The notes beneath the pieces were generated by a model. It was not told where the DNA came from and searched no databases. It worked only from the letters and a program-made list of their open reading frames with translations. The position numbers and the translations under genes are program-made. A stretch of DNA of 64,000 nucleotides from Chitinophaga sp. YR573. GTDB taxonomy: Bacteria > Bacteroidota > Bacteroidia > Chitinophagales > Chitinophagaceae. The DNA is taken from positions 1,240,001-1,304,000 of the forward strand of contig NZ_FOJF01000002.1 in assembly GCF_900110995.1 (NCBI RefSeq). The letters run 5' to 3'. Below, in pieces: positions 7,392 to 15,634 of this stretch (the stretch's first letter is position 1; each line of letters opens with the position of its first letter).

Positions 7392-10300
7392 ATGAAAAAT
7401 AAAGTACTCAACGTACTAACAGTCCTCACGTTATTATTTTCCCCCAGGGTAATTTTTGCACAGGCGCCTACTTTGGGAACAGCAGCCGATTTTGTACTCT
7501 TCTCTACCACCGGAGCCATCAGCAACACTGGAGTTTCTCATATTACAGGTAATGTAGGAACGAACACTGGCGCTATTACGGACTTTGGTAATGTAGACGG
7601 TGTAATGCATAACGCTGACGGAGCAACCGCCCTTTGTGTAATAGATTTGCTGAATGCATATAATCAGCTGAATGCGGCAACACCTACTGCTGCTCATGCG
7701 CCTGTTTTGGGCAATGGAGAAACGTTGAATGCAGGTGTTTATCTCATGGCAGCGGCTGGATCATTAAATCTGGACCTTAATTTAGATGCACAGGGAAATC
7801 CCAATGCGGTATTTATTTTTCAGGTGCAGGGAGCATTTTCCACAGGTGCATCTTCTCAGGTCAATTTGATGAATGGTGCACAGGCATGTAATGTATTCTG
7901 GAAAGTAGAAGGTTTGGCAAGTATGGCAACCGGAACAATGATGAAGGGAACTGTCATTGCCAACAATGCTGCAATAGCTTTGGGCGCAAACGTTACGTTG
8001 GAAGGAAGGGCGCTTTCTACTACCGGAGCGGTTTCTGTTAATGGCGTATTGGCATATACTCCTCTCGGTTGCGGGACGCCTGTACTTACTGGTCCTGCAG
8101 CTCCTGTGCTTGCTTCCACAGCCTGTTATGCATTGTTTTCTGCTAACGGAGCGGTTACAAACACAGGCTCCACATTTGTTACAGGCGATATTGGTACAAA
8201 TGCCGGAACTACCAGCGGTTATAATGCATTGAATGTAACCGGTACCATACATCCCGTTCCTGATGCTTCTACAGCTACATGCGCAGCAGATCTGCAAAAT
8301 GTTTATCACTATCTCGATACCCTCCCTTATAATATTGAGTTGTTGTATCCCGCTCAGTTTGGAAACAAGCTCGTTCTTACACCACATACTTACCTGATGA
8401 ATGGCCCTACAGTATTTACAGATTCTCTTTATCTGAATGCACAGGGCAATCCGAATGCTGTATTTGTGATCAGGATAAACGGACCGCTTACTACAAGCAC
8501 CTATGCAACAGTCAGGTTGATCAATGGAGCAGAAGCAAAAAATGTGTTCTGGAAAATTGAAGGTACTATAGACATAAGCAACTTCTCGACTTTAAAAGGA
8601 ACGATTATCTGCAACAATGGAGGAATTGCCTTAAATACAGGAACTACCCTGGAAGGAAGAGCGCTTACCACCAATGGAATAGTGAATACTTCCGCAATAA
8701 CTATTACGGGTACATCGGCTGCCACCATCAGTTATGCAGGCAGCCCTTTTTGCTCCACAGGCACTGCAACAGTAACGAGGACAGGCACAGCAGGCGGGAC
8801 TTATAGCTCAACAGCAGGTCTGTCTATCGATGCAGCTACAGGCAGCATCAATTTAGGAACAAGCACAGCTGGTACCTATATCGTTTTATATACTATAGGA
8901 TGTTCCTTATCTTCCCCCACTACTTCTGTTACCATTGCACACAAAGGCACGTGGACAGGTTCTGTAAATATTAACTGGAATGTTGCCGGCAACTGGGAGT
9001 GTAGCTCAATCCCTGACTCAGCTACGAATGTAATTATACTAGGCAGCCTTGCCAATTACCCTGTCATCAGTAACGCCATCAACGCTGTTAATAATCTTAC
9101 TATCAGAAGCGGCGCCTCATTAACTGTTAGCGGAGCTACCTTAAAAATAGGGGATACTATTCTCAATAACGGGACCTTTACAGTTACCAATGGTACTATT
9201 GAAATGAACGGATCTTCTGCACAAATAATCCCATCCTCAGTATTTGCAGGAAACACGATCAAAAATCTAACCCTTAACAATAATGCAGGTGTCACCTTAA
9301 ATGGGATACTTAACCTCACAGGAATATTATTGGCATCCCTCGGGGATTTTAATACCGGTGGATATCTGACTTTAATTTCCACCGCTGCACAAACAGCATT
9401 GATAGATGGTAGCGGAGCAGGCGAAGTGTTAGCCAATGTTATCATACAACGCTACCTGGCTAACGGTTTCGGTTATAAATATTTCAGCTCTCCATTTCAG
9501 GCCGCGACTGTAAACGAGTTTGCTGATGATGTGGACCTTGATACATTTCCTGCAATTTACCGCTACAATGAAAACCTGCCTTCTTCCGGTTGGGTGCGCT
9601 ATACAAACACCAATGACCTGCTTATACCACTGGAGGGATATGCAGTCAATACGGGTGCATTGTCTGCCTCCAAAACAGTGGATCTTGCCGGGGTGGTTAA
9701 TAACCATTTGATCTCTTCATCCACGCTGTATAATCATAATCAGCTTTATACCCGTGGCTTTAACCTCATAGGCAATCCGTATCCTTCACCGGTTGACTGG
9801 AACATGTCTGCCGGTTGGAGCCGTACTAATATTGATGCCGGGGTATATTATTTTAATGCCGGCACTTCCAATCAGTATGAAGGAACATACAGCTCTTACA
9901 TCAATGGTGTTTCGAGCGATGGTATCGCAGGGCCTGTCATTGCTGCCATGCAGGGTTTTTTGGTGCATGTATCCAATGGAACTTTCCCGGTGTCGGCTAC
10001 ACTCACAATCAATAATAGCGCACGGATAAATAACCTGGTCCCGAATTTTTACAAAGAGGCTTCGCCTTTAACTTCTCCCTTACTGCGGTTAAGCGTTGGA
10101 TTTAAAGATGAAAGCACTACTACAGATGCTGCTGTTGTTTATTTTGATGATACTGCCACACGGGTTTTTGAACAGGAAAGAGATGCACTTAAACTCATGA
10201 ATACAGACTTGACGATACCTAACCTGTACATGCTTTCTTCAGATGCGCAAAAGCTTTCTGTTTACGCATGTCCTGCTTTAGAGGACAGTACCGATATTAT

Positions 10301-10766
10301 TCCTCTCGGACTGAAAACAAATCAGACTGGCTGGATCACATTTAATGCAACCGATATAGATCGTTTTCCTTACGGACGGCATCTTTATTTGTACGATGCA
10401 AAGACAGGCATAAGACAGGATCTGAAGAACAATCCGCAATATCGTATATACCTTGATGCAGGTATATACGAGAATAGGTTTTCCCTGGTATTCCGCCTGA
10501 AAGACGAGCAGTCCCCACCCGCCACTAATGGTGGACTATTTAATGCATATAGCCTGGGAGGTCAGCTCTATGCGAATATCAGCGGAGTGTCCAACGAAAA
10601 ATGTAATATAATTATAGTCAACATGCTGGGACAAATAGTAATGCGGAAGCTACTTAACGGCAACGGCTATTATGAGTTGGGATCAACACTCGGCGGAGGA
10701 GCATACATTGTAAGTTTCCATATGCCATCATATGTGTTTTCCCAAAAGGTATTTATAAGTAATTAA
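7392..10766 (+). CDS. Large secreted protein with two DUF3494 (ice-binding/adhesin-like) domains and T9SS sorting tail
   Basis: 1124 residues. A signal peptide (LTVLTLLFSPRVIFAQ) precedes two tandem DUF3494 beta-solenoid domains (about 28-225 and 238-445). Each has the family's 'FvLFSttGAisNTG...GnvGTN', 'LNLDAQGNPNAVFIFQ', 'NVFWKVEG', 'GTViaNNaaIaLg..tLEGRaL' string. An Ig-like/adhesive stretch and a beta-rich region follow, and the last 75 residues end in a type IX sorting domain (CNIIIVNMLGQIVMRK ... YIVSFHMPSYVFSQKVFIS). DUF3494 proteins bind ice in cold-adapted microbes but occur widely in mesophiles, where an adhesion role is likelier. Antisense frames inside are shadows. Confidence 0.85.
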   Translation: MKNKVLNVLTVLTLLFSPRVIFAQAPTLGTAADFVLFSTTGAISNTGVSHITGNVGTNTGAITDFGNVDGVMHNADGATALCVIDLLNAYNQLNAATPTAAHAPVLGNGETLNAGVYLMAAAGSLNLDLNLDAQGNPNAVFIFQVQGAFSTGASSQVNLMNGAQACNVFWKVEGLASMATGTMMKGTVIANNAAIALGANVTLEGRALSTTGAVSVNGVLAYTPLGCGTPVLTGPAAPVLASTACYALFSANGAVTNTGSTFVTGDIGTNAGTTSGYNALNVTGTIHPVPDASTATCAADLQNVYHYLDTLPYNIELLYPAQFGNKLVLTPHTYLMNGPTVFTDSLYLNAQGNPNAVFVIRINGPLTTSTYATVRLINGAEAKNVFWKIEGTIDISNFSTLKGTIICNNGGIALNTGTTLEGRALTTNGIVNTSAITITGTSAATISYAGSPFCSTGTATVTRTGTAGGTYSSTAGLSIDAATGSINLGTSTAGTYIVLYTIGCSLSSPTTSVTIAHKGTWTGSVNINWNVAGNWECSSIPDSATNVIILGSLANYPVISNAINAVNNLTIRSGASLTVSGATLKIGDTILNNGTFTVTNGTIEMNGSSAQIIPSSVFAGNTIKNLTLNNNAGVTLNGILNLTGILLASLGDFNTGGYLTLISTAAQTALIDGSGAGEVLANVIIQRYLANGFGYKYFSSPFQAATVNEFADDVDLDTFPAIYRYNENLPSSGWVRYTNTNDLLIPLEGYAVNTGALSASKTVDLAGVVNNHLISSSTLYNHNQLYTRGFNLIGNPYPSPVDWNMSAGWSRTNIDAGVYYFNAGTSNQYEGTYSSYINGVSSDGIAGPVIAAMQGFLVHVSNGTFPVSATLTINNSARINNLVPNFYKEASPLTSPLLRLSVGFKDESTTTDAAVVYFDDTATRVFEQERDALKLMNTDLTIPNLYMLSSDAQKLSVYACPALEDSTDIIPLGLKTNQTGWITFNATDIDRFPYGRHLYLYDAKTGIRQDLKNNPQYRIYLDAGIYENRFSLVFRLKDEQSPPATNGGLFNAYSLGGQLYANISGVSNEKCNIIIVNMLGQIVMRKLLNGNGYYELGSTLGGGAYIVSFHMPSYVFSQKVFISN

Positions 10767-10774
10767 TCATGATA

Positions 10775-11194
10775 TTACCTCCCGGGTATTGCACCTATTT
10801 GTTGCATTAAGCCAAGAAGGTCAGGCTGACCAAATTCTTCAATTATCTGACTACCCGAGAAGCGGTAAAAATTAATAGCACTTACTTCAATTGGATTTCC
10901 TGTAGGCGGTACACCAAAAAAAATGCCCAGATGTGTTCCGCGCATCGTATAACGAGCCGCCACCTGATCATTTTCGGCTACTATACCATCCAATGTCCAT
11001 TGGACATCAGGAAAACCAGTACGCATCATATGTATAATCTCTAAGTAACCAGCGGGCCCACGCATAGGGTCAGGCCGTCCGGGCACATAAAATATAGCTT
11101 CCGTAGCAATCAGTTCTTTAGCCAATGCTTCACTGGCGGTATTAATGAACTCTAAAAAACGGTTCATGGTCTGTTTATTAGCCTCTGCTGACAT
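10775..11194 (-). CDS. SnoaL-like / NTF2-family ester cyclase-like protein
   Basis: 139 residues from the ATG at 11192-11194 (MSAEANKQTMNRFLEFINT); an ATG 24 bp upstream is less likely. The features 'GPAGYLEIIHMMRTGFPDVQWTLDGIVAENDQVAARYTMRGTH' and 'GNPIEVSAINFYRFSGSQIIEEFGQPDLLGLMQQIGAIP' are characteristic of the SnoaL-like polyketide cyclase family: FPDxxwtl, variable GTH, and the closing strand with 'W/GQPD'. It is a cytosolic cone-shaped barrel with no assignable substrate. It converges with the DUF3494 gene, whose stop lies 8 bp away. Confidence 0.85.
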   Translation of the reverse strand: MSAEANKQTMNRFLEFINTASEALAKELIATEAIFYVPGRPDPMRGPAGYLEIIHMMRTGFPDVQWTLDGIVAENDQVAARYTMRGTHLGIFFGVPPTGNPIEVSAINFYRFSGSQIIEEFGQPDLLGLMQQIGAIPGR

Positions 11195-11324
11195 TTTAAT
11201 ATAGTTTGTGAATTGCAAAGGTTCGCTATTCTCATTAAAATGACTATAAGATATCTTAAGAAATACTCTTAAGGTAGTTTAAGGGTCAGCCTGCGATAAG
11301 ATGGGTCTATACCGTTATTTCGAT

Positions 11325-11966
11325 TCATCCTTCAATACCAGTTCGTTCTTTTAAAACCGGATTATCAATATTGCATACTCTTTCAACAGGTACTGATAAT
11401 TGATCTGAATGGCCCTTATCCAGGAGAAGCTTTTGCTCCTTCACAAAATCAGTAATATCTTCAATCAGGTTAAGCTGATGTTTTCCGAATTGCTCCAGCA
11501 TCTTTCCCTTCAGTCCGAGTTGTATGGCCCTGCGGGTAAGCTTGTTCCCTGCGGGATCATGATCCGGGTCCCATTGTAAACGTACTTCTTTCGTTGCAAG
11601 TTCATTTTTCCAAACTTCCTGATTGAGATAATATTTCGGATTATAAGAGGATAAAACAGCATTTGCCAGGATCTCTTCAAATACACTTTTATTAATCCAT
11701 AATGCCAGAACTCTCTCCTGATTATGCTTTTCACCCCATCCACAGCGATACATCATCCAGAGAAAGTTTGGTTTAATCCAGGACATCCGGTTATAGCTGT
11801 AAGCACTTCCGCCCAGTATCTGGTTCGCTACTGCAAAAGATGCGATACTTGGGTTATATGCCTGGTAAACAACTATCTGTTCATCTTGCTGATGCGCAAT
11901 AATATGCTGGCCTGCCTCCGGAAGATAACTGCGGGAGGCCTTATAATTCTCTATTTCTATTTTCAT
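11325..11966 (-). CDS. DUF4291 family protein
   Basis: 213 residues. The conserved string VVYQAYNPSIASFAV, then RMSWIKPNFLWMMYRCGWG, QERVLALWI, and RLQWDPDHDPAGNKLTRRAIQLGLKG is diagnostic for DUF4291. No biochemical function is established to my knowledge. The 'vYQAY..xIAxxA' strand-helix at the N-terminus recalls the first motif of some ADP-ribosyltransferase folds, but this is only a resemblance. The start codon directly abuts the NADAR stop (TAAATG), and NADAR in turn overlaps the macro gene, so the three are a translationally coupled operon. The company it keeps suggests a role around ADP-ribose or NAD. Confidence 0.85.
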   Translation of the reverse strand: MKIEIENYKASRSYLPEAGQHIIAHQQDEQIVVYQAYNPSIASFAVANQILGGSAYSYNRMSWIKPNFLWMMYRCGWGEKHNQERVLALWINKSVFEEILANAVLSSYNPKYYLNQEVWKNELATKEVRLQWDPDHDPAGNKLTRRAIQLGLKGKMLEQFGKHQLNLIEDITDFVKEQKLLLDKGHSDQLSVPVERVCNIDNPVLKERTGIEG

Positions 11967-12533
11967 TTATTTCAGTTGATTCCGTACTTCCATTAAAGCA
12001 TATCCTAATAAATTCTCACCTCTCCAGGATTCCGGATTATGAACTTCAGGATTATCTTCAGCCATACCAATTCCCCACACAGCATCTACAGGACTAGCTT
12101 CTACCAAAACCTTTTCTCCTGTGTTTAACAGAAATATTTTTAGTGCAGGATGCTGGGTAAACTTATGGAAATTACCTTCCACCACAATCTGGAACTTATG
12201 CTGTTCCCAAAGATCAGCATCAAAGTTTTTCACTTTTCTTCCCAGTTTTTTCGCTTCTGCCGGGGTAGGTGCTCCCAGTATTTTGCTGATTATTTCATCA
12301 TCACCAAACAACCTTGCTTTGGAGGCCATCATCCAATGTTCCGCTGTCGGGTAGGTATGCCCTTCAACATGAAAAGGAGAGGGCCACCACTGACTAAAAC
12401 ACGTCTTCGTAATACTCCCGTCTTTAGAAGGCCGATGCCCCCAGAAGAACAGGAATTGTGTATTTTCTCCTTCCTGAGATCTCTTAATAAGCCAATCGTT
12501 ATTATACTGCATCCTCTTTAAATTTGTTCTCAT
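11967..12533 (-). CDS. NADAR family protein (YbiA-like N-glycosidase / ADP-ribosyl-guanine hydrolase fold)
   Basis: 188 residues with the NADAR signatures FLFFWGH, CFSQWWPSPFHVEG, YPTAEHWMMASKARLFGD (catalytic Glu in the AEHWM helix), VDAVWGIGMAEDNP and WRGENLLGYALMEVR. Known members hydrolyse N-glycosidic bonds: YbiA-type proteins act on early riboflavin intermediates, and others remove ADP-ribose from guanine as antitoxins to DarT1. The ATG at 12531-12533 overlaps the macro stop by 4 bp (ATGA); a second ATG seven codons on is possible. It is the middle gene of the macro-NADAR-DUF4291 operon. Confidence 0.9.
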   Translation of the reverse strand: MRTNLKRMQYNNDWLIKRSQEGENTQFLFFWGHRPSKDGSITKTCFSQWWPSPFHVEGHTYPTAEHWMMASKARLFGDDEIISKILGAPTPAEAKKLGRKVKNFDADLWEQHKFQIVVEGNFHKFTQHPALKIFLLNTGEKVLVEASPVDAVWGIGMAEDNPEVHNPESWRGENLLGYALMEVRNQLK

Positions 12534-13006
12534 TCAAAATCATATACTGTTACTTCAATATCATTATCAGAAATTCCTCTAATGATCAGCGGCTCTATAA
12601 TCTCCCATTTTCCACCTGCCAGTCCACAGCCAATTCTCGGCATATGCACCGTAGCATTTAACTTCCTGGCAAAATCCCCCACTTTATTAAGCCCCACTTC
12701 TATAGCTTCATAACGAACCGGTGGATTTCCCTTTTTATCATTAACTATTTTATGCTGTCCGATAATATTAGCTACCCAGATGTTATTTTCTACCTCTACA
12801 AATTGTACTTCACCAAGCTTAAAATTATCCTGCGACTTATACCATTCTCTAAATTCGTTTTCCGGTTTTTCCCAACGCTCGGACAATGCTAATACAAAGC
12901 CTTTTCCCCAGCGACCAATATCATTACAAATATGAGCGATGATCACACATCCCTCAACATCCGGTTTAGTCGCATCTCCTTTTATATACTTTATTTCCTT
13001 TCCCAT
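12530..13006 (-). CDS. Macro domain protein (ADP-ribose binding/hydrolase)
   Basis: 158 residues, a single macro domain. Visible motifs are GDATKP (10-15, adenine/diphosphate loop), AHICNDIGRWGKGFVLALS (24-42, the catalytic loop region with N and D) and MPRIGCGLAGGKWEII (122-137, diphosphate-binding GCGLAGG). The layout is closest to the ALC1/Poa1-like branch, whose members hydrolyse ADP-ribose esters or ADP-ribose-1''-phosphate. It is the first gene of the minus-strand operon. Bases 13007-13180 upstream are AT-rich with no clear -7 match. Confidence 0.9.
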   Translation of the reverse strand: MGKEIKYIKGDATKPDVEGCVIIAHICNDIGRWGKGFVLALSERWEKPENEFREWYKSQDNFKLGEVQFVEVENNIWVANIIGQHKIVNDKKGNPPVRYEAIEVGLNKVGDFARKLNATVHMPRIGCGLAGGKWEIIEPLIIRGISDNDIEVTVYDFE

Positions 13007-13180
13007 TTTATTAATAAATCTATACTTTGCGTTGAATTAACACAAAGGAAATATAAATTCTCGAATTACAAGAATTTATTTGAAAAAGATACAAGTGGTT
13101 GCTGATGAGTTTCTGGTATTTAACGATTATGCTCTTTGATAATCAATATTTTAATCAGTATAGTCCGACTTATCTATCCT

Positions 13181-13390
13181 CTACTACCTCAGTTTAATTA
13201 CATAATCTTCGCGCCAGATGTTGTTGATCGATAAATACACCTTATCTGACGTGAATATTAGGTGAAGTTAAATTTGAGAACAAATCCTGAACCCATATTC
13301 CAAAGCTAAATCAGAGAACTAAACAGTCAGATGCAGTGTATTTATGATCAACAACATCTGCGTCATAATATTCAAACTGAGATACTACCG
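13181..13390. repeat. MITE-like palindromic element, copy 2
   Basis: Core 13198-13358 is almost identical to copy 1, including the inner inverted arms (about 13216-13240 and 13335-13359). The terminal inverted repeats are shorter and degenerate (CTACTACCTCAGTTT at the left, TCAAACTGAGATACTAC at the right). It fills most of the gap between the macro operon and the DUF4239 gene, which point away from each other, so it lies in both upstream regions. Confidence 0.85.
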
Positions 13391-13447
13391 AAAATCAGCC
13401 TAAATGATACAAAAAGACATTAAATTTAAACACCCAAACACCCCCAC

Positions 13448-13537
13448 ATGAACTCATACATCTTTTATCTGATCATATACCCCTTACTACTGCTGCTAAG
13501 CATATACATAGGAATCCTCTTTGCCAAAAGGCATTAA
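13448..13537 (+). pseudogene. Out-of-frame N-terminal segment of the DUF4239 gene
   Basis: An ATG at 13448 opens a 29-residue frame (MNSYIFYLIIYPLLLLLSIY, then IGILFAKRH) that is exactly the N-terminal membrane helix expected for a DUF4239/bestrophin-like protein. It ends at TAA 13535-13537. The rest of the protein continues in the -1 frame: ALKKKYEWKPLG leads directly into the ATG at 13567. A shift within AAAAGG at 13526-13531 would join the two. It is either a recent frameshift mutation, a sequence error, or programmed slippage. Confidence 0.6.
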
Positions 13538-13566
13538 AGAAGAAATATGAATGGAAACCACTGGGT

Positions 13567-14214
13567 ATGGAAAATGGGTTAGTAGGATTTTATGCACTGT
13601 TGGTCTCCTTCTCCCTGGCACAAGCTGCCAGCCATCACAGGGAAAGAGTAGCATATATCCATGAAACAGGCGATAAAATGGCCTTATTGATCCGTAAGAG
13701 TGAATTATTCGACCCGGTGCTGAAAGAGCGGCTAAAGCCTTATTTTACCCAGTTATTCGTGATGTTATTAGGGAAGATACAGGTATCACGGGAGGCAGTG
13801 CATGAATCCATTGATAAAATTGAGGTGCTGGATAACAACCTGGATACTTATTTGATTGAATACGCAAAAGCATCCCCGGAAAAAGAAAAGGAAGTAAATG
13901 AATTAATGGGATTAATTGAGCAGATGGAGGATGTTTACTACAGACTGATGTACTCTTATCATGAAAATACACCGCATCTTATCTTGTTCATCCTCGTAAT
14001 TTTCTCATTACTGATAGGCGTGCTGATGGGATTTATTAACAAGATCCATCATAACCAGATGCATATCTCCGCGGTCATCTTTATCATAATAAGTTTTCTT
14101 ATCATAAATACGATTCACGACCTGGACACGCCTTCTCTTGGTTTTATTAAACCCAGTTTTGAGGATATCGGGGATGTGAAAGAGTCCTTTGACCTGTACT
14201 TTAATAAGCGGTAA
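13567..14214 (+). CDS. DUF4239 (bestrophin-like) membrane protein, main part
   Basis: 215 residues from the ATG at 13567; the true N-terminus probably lies at 13448 in another frame. It starts with MENGLVGFYALLVSFSLAQAASHHRERVA, the conserved 'GLxxLLxxFxxAxAxxRxxxR' helix of DUF4239, then a helical soluble region (30-130), two membrane helices (LILFILVIFSLLIGVLMGF and ISAVIFIIISFLII) and the closing motif LDTPSLGFIKPS that corresponds to the family's 'DxPFxGxixxs'. Function is unknown. Its last 207 bp are overlapped antisense by the 14008-14619 frame, but the family match supports this strand there. Confidence 0.7.
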   Translation: MENGLVGFYALLVSFSLAQAASHHRERVAYIHETGDKMALLIRKSELFDPVLKERLKPYFTQLFVMLLGKIQVSREAVHESIDKIEVLDNNLDTYLIEYAKASPEKEKEVNELMGLIEQMEDVYYRLMYSYHENTPHLILFILVIFSLLIGVLMGFINKIHHNQMHISAVIFIIISFLIINTIHDLDTPSLGFIKPSFEDIGDVKESFDLYFNKR

Positions 14215-14619
14215 AGCATGGCTAAGCCTACCCTCATTCATGTCTGAAGCATGGCTGCGTCTACTCTCAGCCGTATTAACCGCGCACTTTGACATGTACG
14301 CCTGTTGTAATCTTTCTTCAATAACAGAAGCAGAAAGACCTTCTTTCAGCCATAAAATGGCCTTCCCGGTCATCTCCCGGTACAATGGATACTCCTTTAC
14401 CACAAACTGCCGGTAAACAGCCGAAGCAAGACGAGACGCCACCCGCATCCGTACAGAACTCTCCCTGAACCCCGCAAAAGCCTTATCTTTCTTAATCCGT
14501 TTACCGGTAATAGAACTCTGCATACGCACATAATACTGCTCGCCCTCTAACCGATAAACAGTGAGGCCGTCTCGTGTCCCTGTAAAGGGTGGTGGTTCAG
14601 ATGATACCCATTTTGCCAT
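14008..14619 (-). CDS. Small basic hypothetical protein; only the first ~110 residues look real
   Basis: The frame encodes 203 residues from the ATG at 14617-14619. Residues 1-110 (GTRDGLTVYRLEGEQYYVRM, SSITGKRIKKDKAF, SRLASAVYRQF, LYREMTGKAILWLKEG) match a family I recognise from Bacteroidota genomes: a 'GxxGnxxfYxxnGxxYvR' head followed by a helical, arginine-rich body, usually about 110-130 residues, of unknown function. The remaining 90 residues lie antisense to the DUF4239 coding region and have no pattern of their own, which suggests a lost stop codon and read-through into the neighbour. Confidence 0.55.
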   Translation of the reverse strand: MAKWVSSEPPPFTGTRDGLTVYRLEGEQYYVRMQSSITGKRIKKDKAFAGFRESSVRMRVASRLASAVYRQFVVKEYPLYREMTGKAILWLKEGLSASVIEERLQQAYMSKCAVNTAESRRSHASDMNEGRLSHALPLIKVQVKGLFHIPDILKTGFNKTKRRRVQVVNRIYDKKTYYDKDDRGDMHLVMMDLVNKSHQHAYQ

Positions 14620-14780
14620 ACCCCTAATTTACTGATTTTTTTCGGATGAGATCCAGTGTAAAGCCGCTTTAACCGCGCACTTTTATAACCCCAAAAAGCA
14701 TATCAGCCACCGATCCTGCGTTCATCCTTCATTAAACAACGTAGGATGAACGTAGGATGAGCGAATCTCATTACTATTAA

Positions 14781-14970
14781 AATCTTACATAATCTTCGCA
14801 CCAGAAGTTATTGATCAATAAATACACCTTATCTGACGTGAATATCAGGTGAAGTTAAATTGAAAAACAAATCCCGAACCCCTATTCCAAAGCTAAATCA
14901 GAGAACTAAACAGTCAGATGCAGTGTATTTATGATCAATAACTTCTGCAAGAAGCGAAATCTTAATAAGA
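14781..14970. repeat. MITE-like palindromic element, copy 3
   Basis: Shares the core (14786-14945) with copies 1, 2 and 4, and inner inverted arms (about 14802-14826 and 14926-14947) that are better paired than in the others. The outer CTCAGTTTGA ends are missing. With copy 4 it forms a subfamily (GTTATTGATCAATAAATACA in the left arm, where copies 1 and 2 have GTTGTTGATCGATAAATACA). It ends about 30 bp before the -7 box of the sigma gene. Upstream, 14620-14780 holds a short inverted repeat around 14729-14758 (GTTCATCC / GGATGAAC) and nothing else. Confidence 0.85.
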
Positions 14971-14999
14971 AGGTAATATACACCCCACACATCATATTT

Positions 15000-15007
15000 T
15001 AACTTTG
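15000..15007 (+). promoter_or_regulatory. -7 box for the sigma-FecR-SusCD operon
   Basis: TAACTTTG matches TAnnTTTG and lies 28 bp before the sigma-factor ATG at 15036, immediately downstream of repeat copy 3. Confidence 0.5.
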
Positions 15008-15035
15008 CAGGGTGCCACAAAGTAAAGGGTCTGCA

Positions 15036-15572
15036 ATGAACAACATTCTATTAATAAAGAAAGGGGATGAGAATGCCTTTGTAGAGATGTATCACCGCTT
15101 AAATGCCCGGGTCTTCAACTTTTTCCTTAAAAAGACCCGGCAGCCGGAAGTAGCAAAAGACCTGACCCAGCAATGTTTTATCCGTATCTATCACTACCGC
15201 GAAAGCCTTTCAGAGCAGCATCCGCTGGAAAAACAGGTCTATATCATTGCCAAATCTATTTTCATCAATCATCTCCGCCAGGAAAACAGACGTAAAGTAA
15301 GAGAAACAAATTATTCGGGAGAACAGGCTGACTATGAATCAGACAACCGTTTCGAAATCAATGACTACCTCAATAAAATAACTCTCACATTATCCCCCGT
15401 ACGTAAAAAGATTATTCTCCTCAAAGTACACAAAGGGCTGTCTAACAAAGAAATCGCTGAAGAATTATCTATCTCCGTAAAAACAGTGGAAAACCATATC
15501 ACCAAAGCTCATCACCACATGCGGGTGGTTTCCGCAGAATTAATGATCATTATGGTCATCCTTCTCTGTTAA
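15036..15572 (+). CDS. ECF-type RNA polymerase sigma factor (FecI-like)
   Basis: 178 residues from the ATG at 15036 (MNNILLIKKGDENAFVEMYH); an earlier in-frame start would cross the promoter. Region 2 is seen as DENAFVEMYHRLNARVFNFFLKKT and DLTQQCFIRIY, and region 4 as LSPVRKKIILLKVHKGLSNKEIAEELSISVKTVENHITKAHHH. It directs RNA polymerase to a limited gene set and is normally held by the FecR anti-sigma factor encoded 62 bp downstream. With FecR, SusC and SusD it forms one cell-surface signalling and uptake operon. Confidence 0.9.
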   Translation: MNNILLIKKGDENAFVEMYHRLNARVFNFFLKKTRQPEVAKDLTQQCFIRIYHYRESLSEQHPLEKQVYIIAKSIFINHLRQENRRKVRETNYSGEQADYESDNRFEINDYLNKITLTLSPVRKKIILLKVHKGLSNKEIAEELSISVKTVENHITKAHHHMRVVSAELMIIMVILLC

Positions 15573-15634
15573 AGATGTTAAGGAATTGTTACCAGTAGGG
15601 GATACTAATGTAGCACGGTGTACATATATACAAC

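Noticed and set aside
7782..8387. 201-residue antisense frame inside the DUF3494 gene
   Set aside because: Cys-rich, no family pattern; arises as a shadow of the low-complexity beta-solenoid coding strand.
13520..13545. Classical -1 slippery heptamer for the DUF4239 gene
   Set aside because: The site AAAAGG does not fit X-XXY-YYZ in the zero frame, so programmed shifting is not supported over mutation or error.
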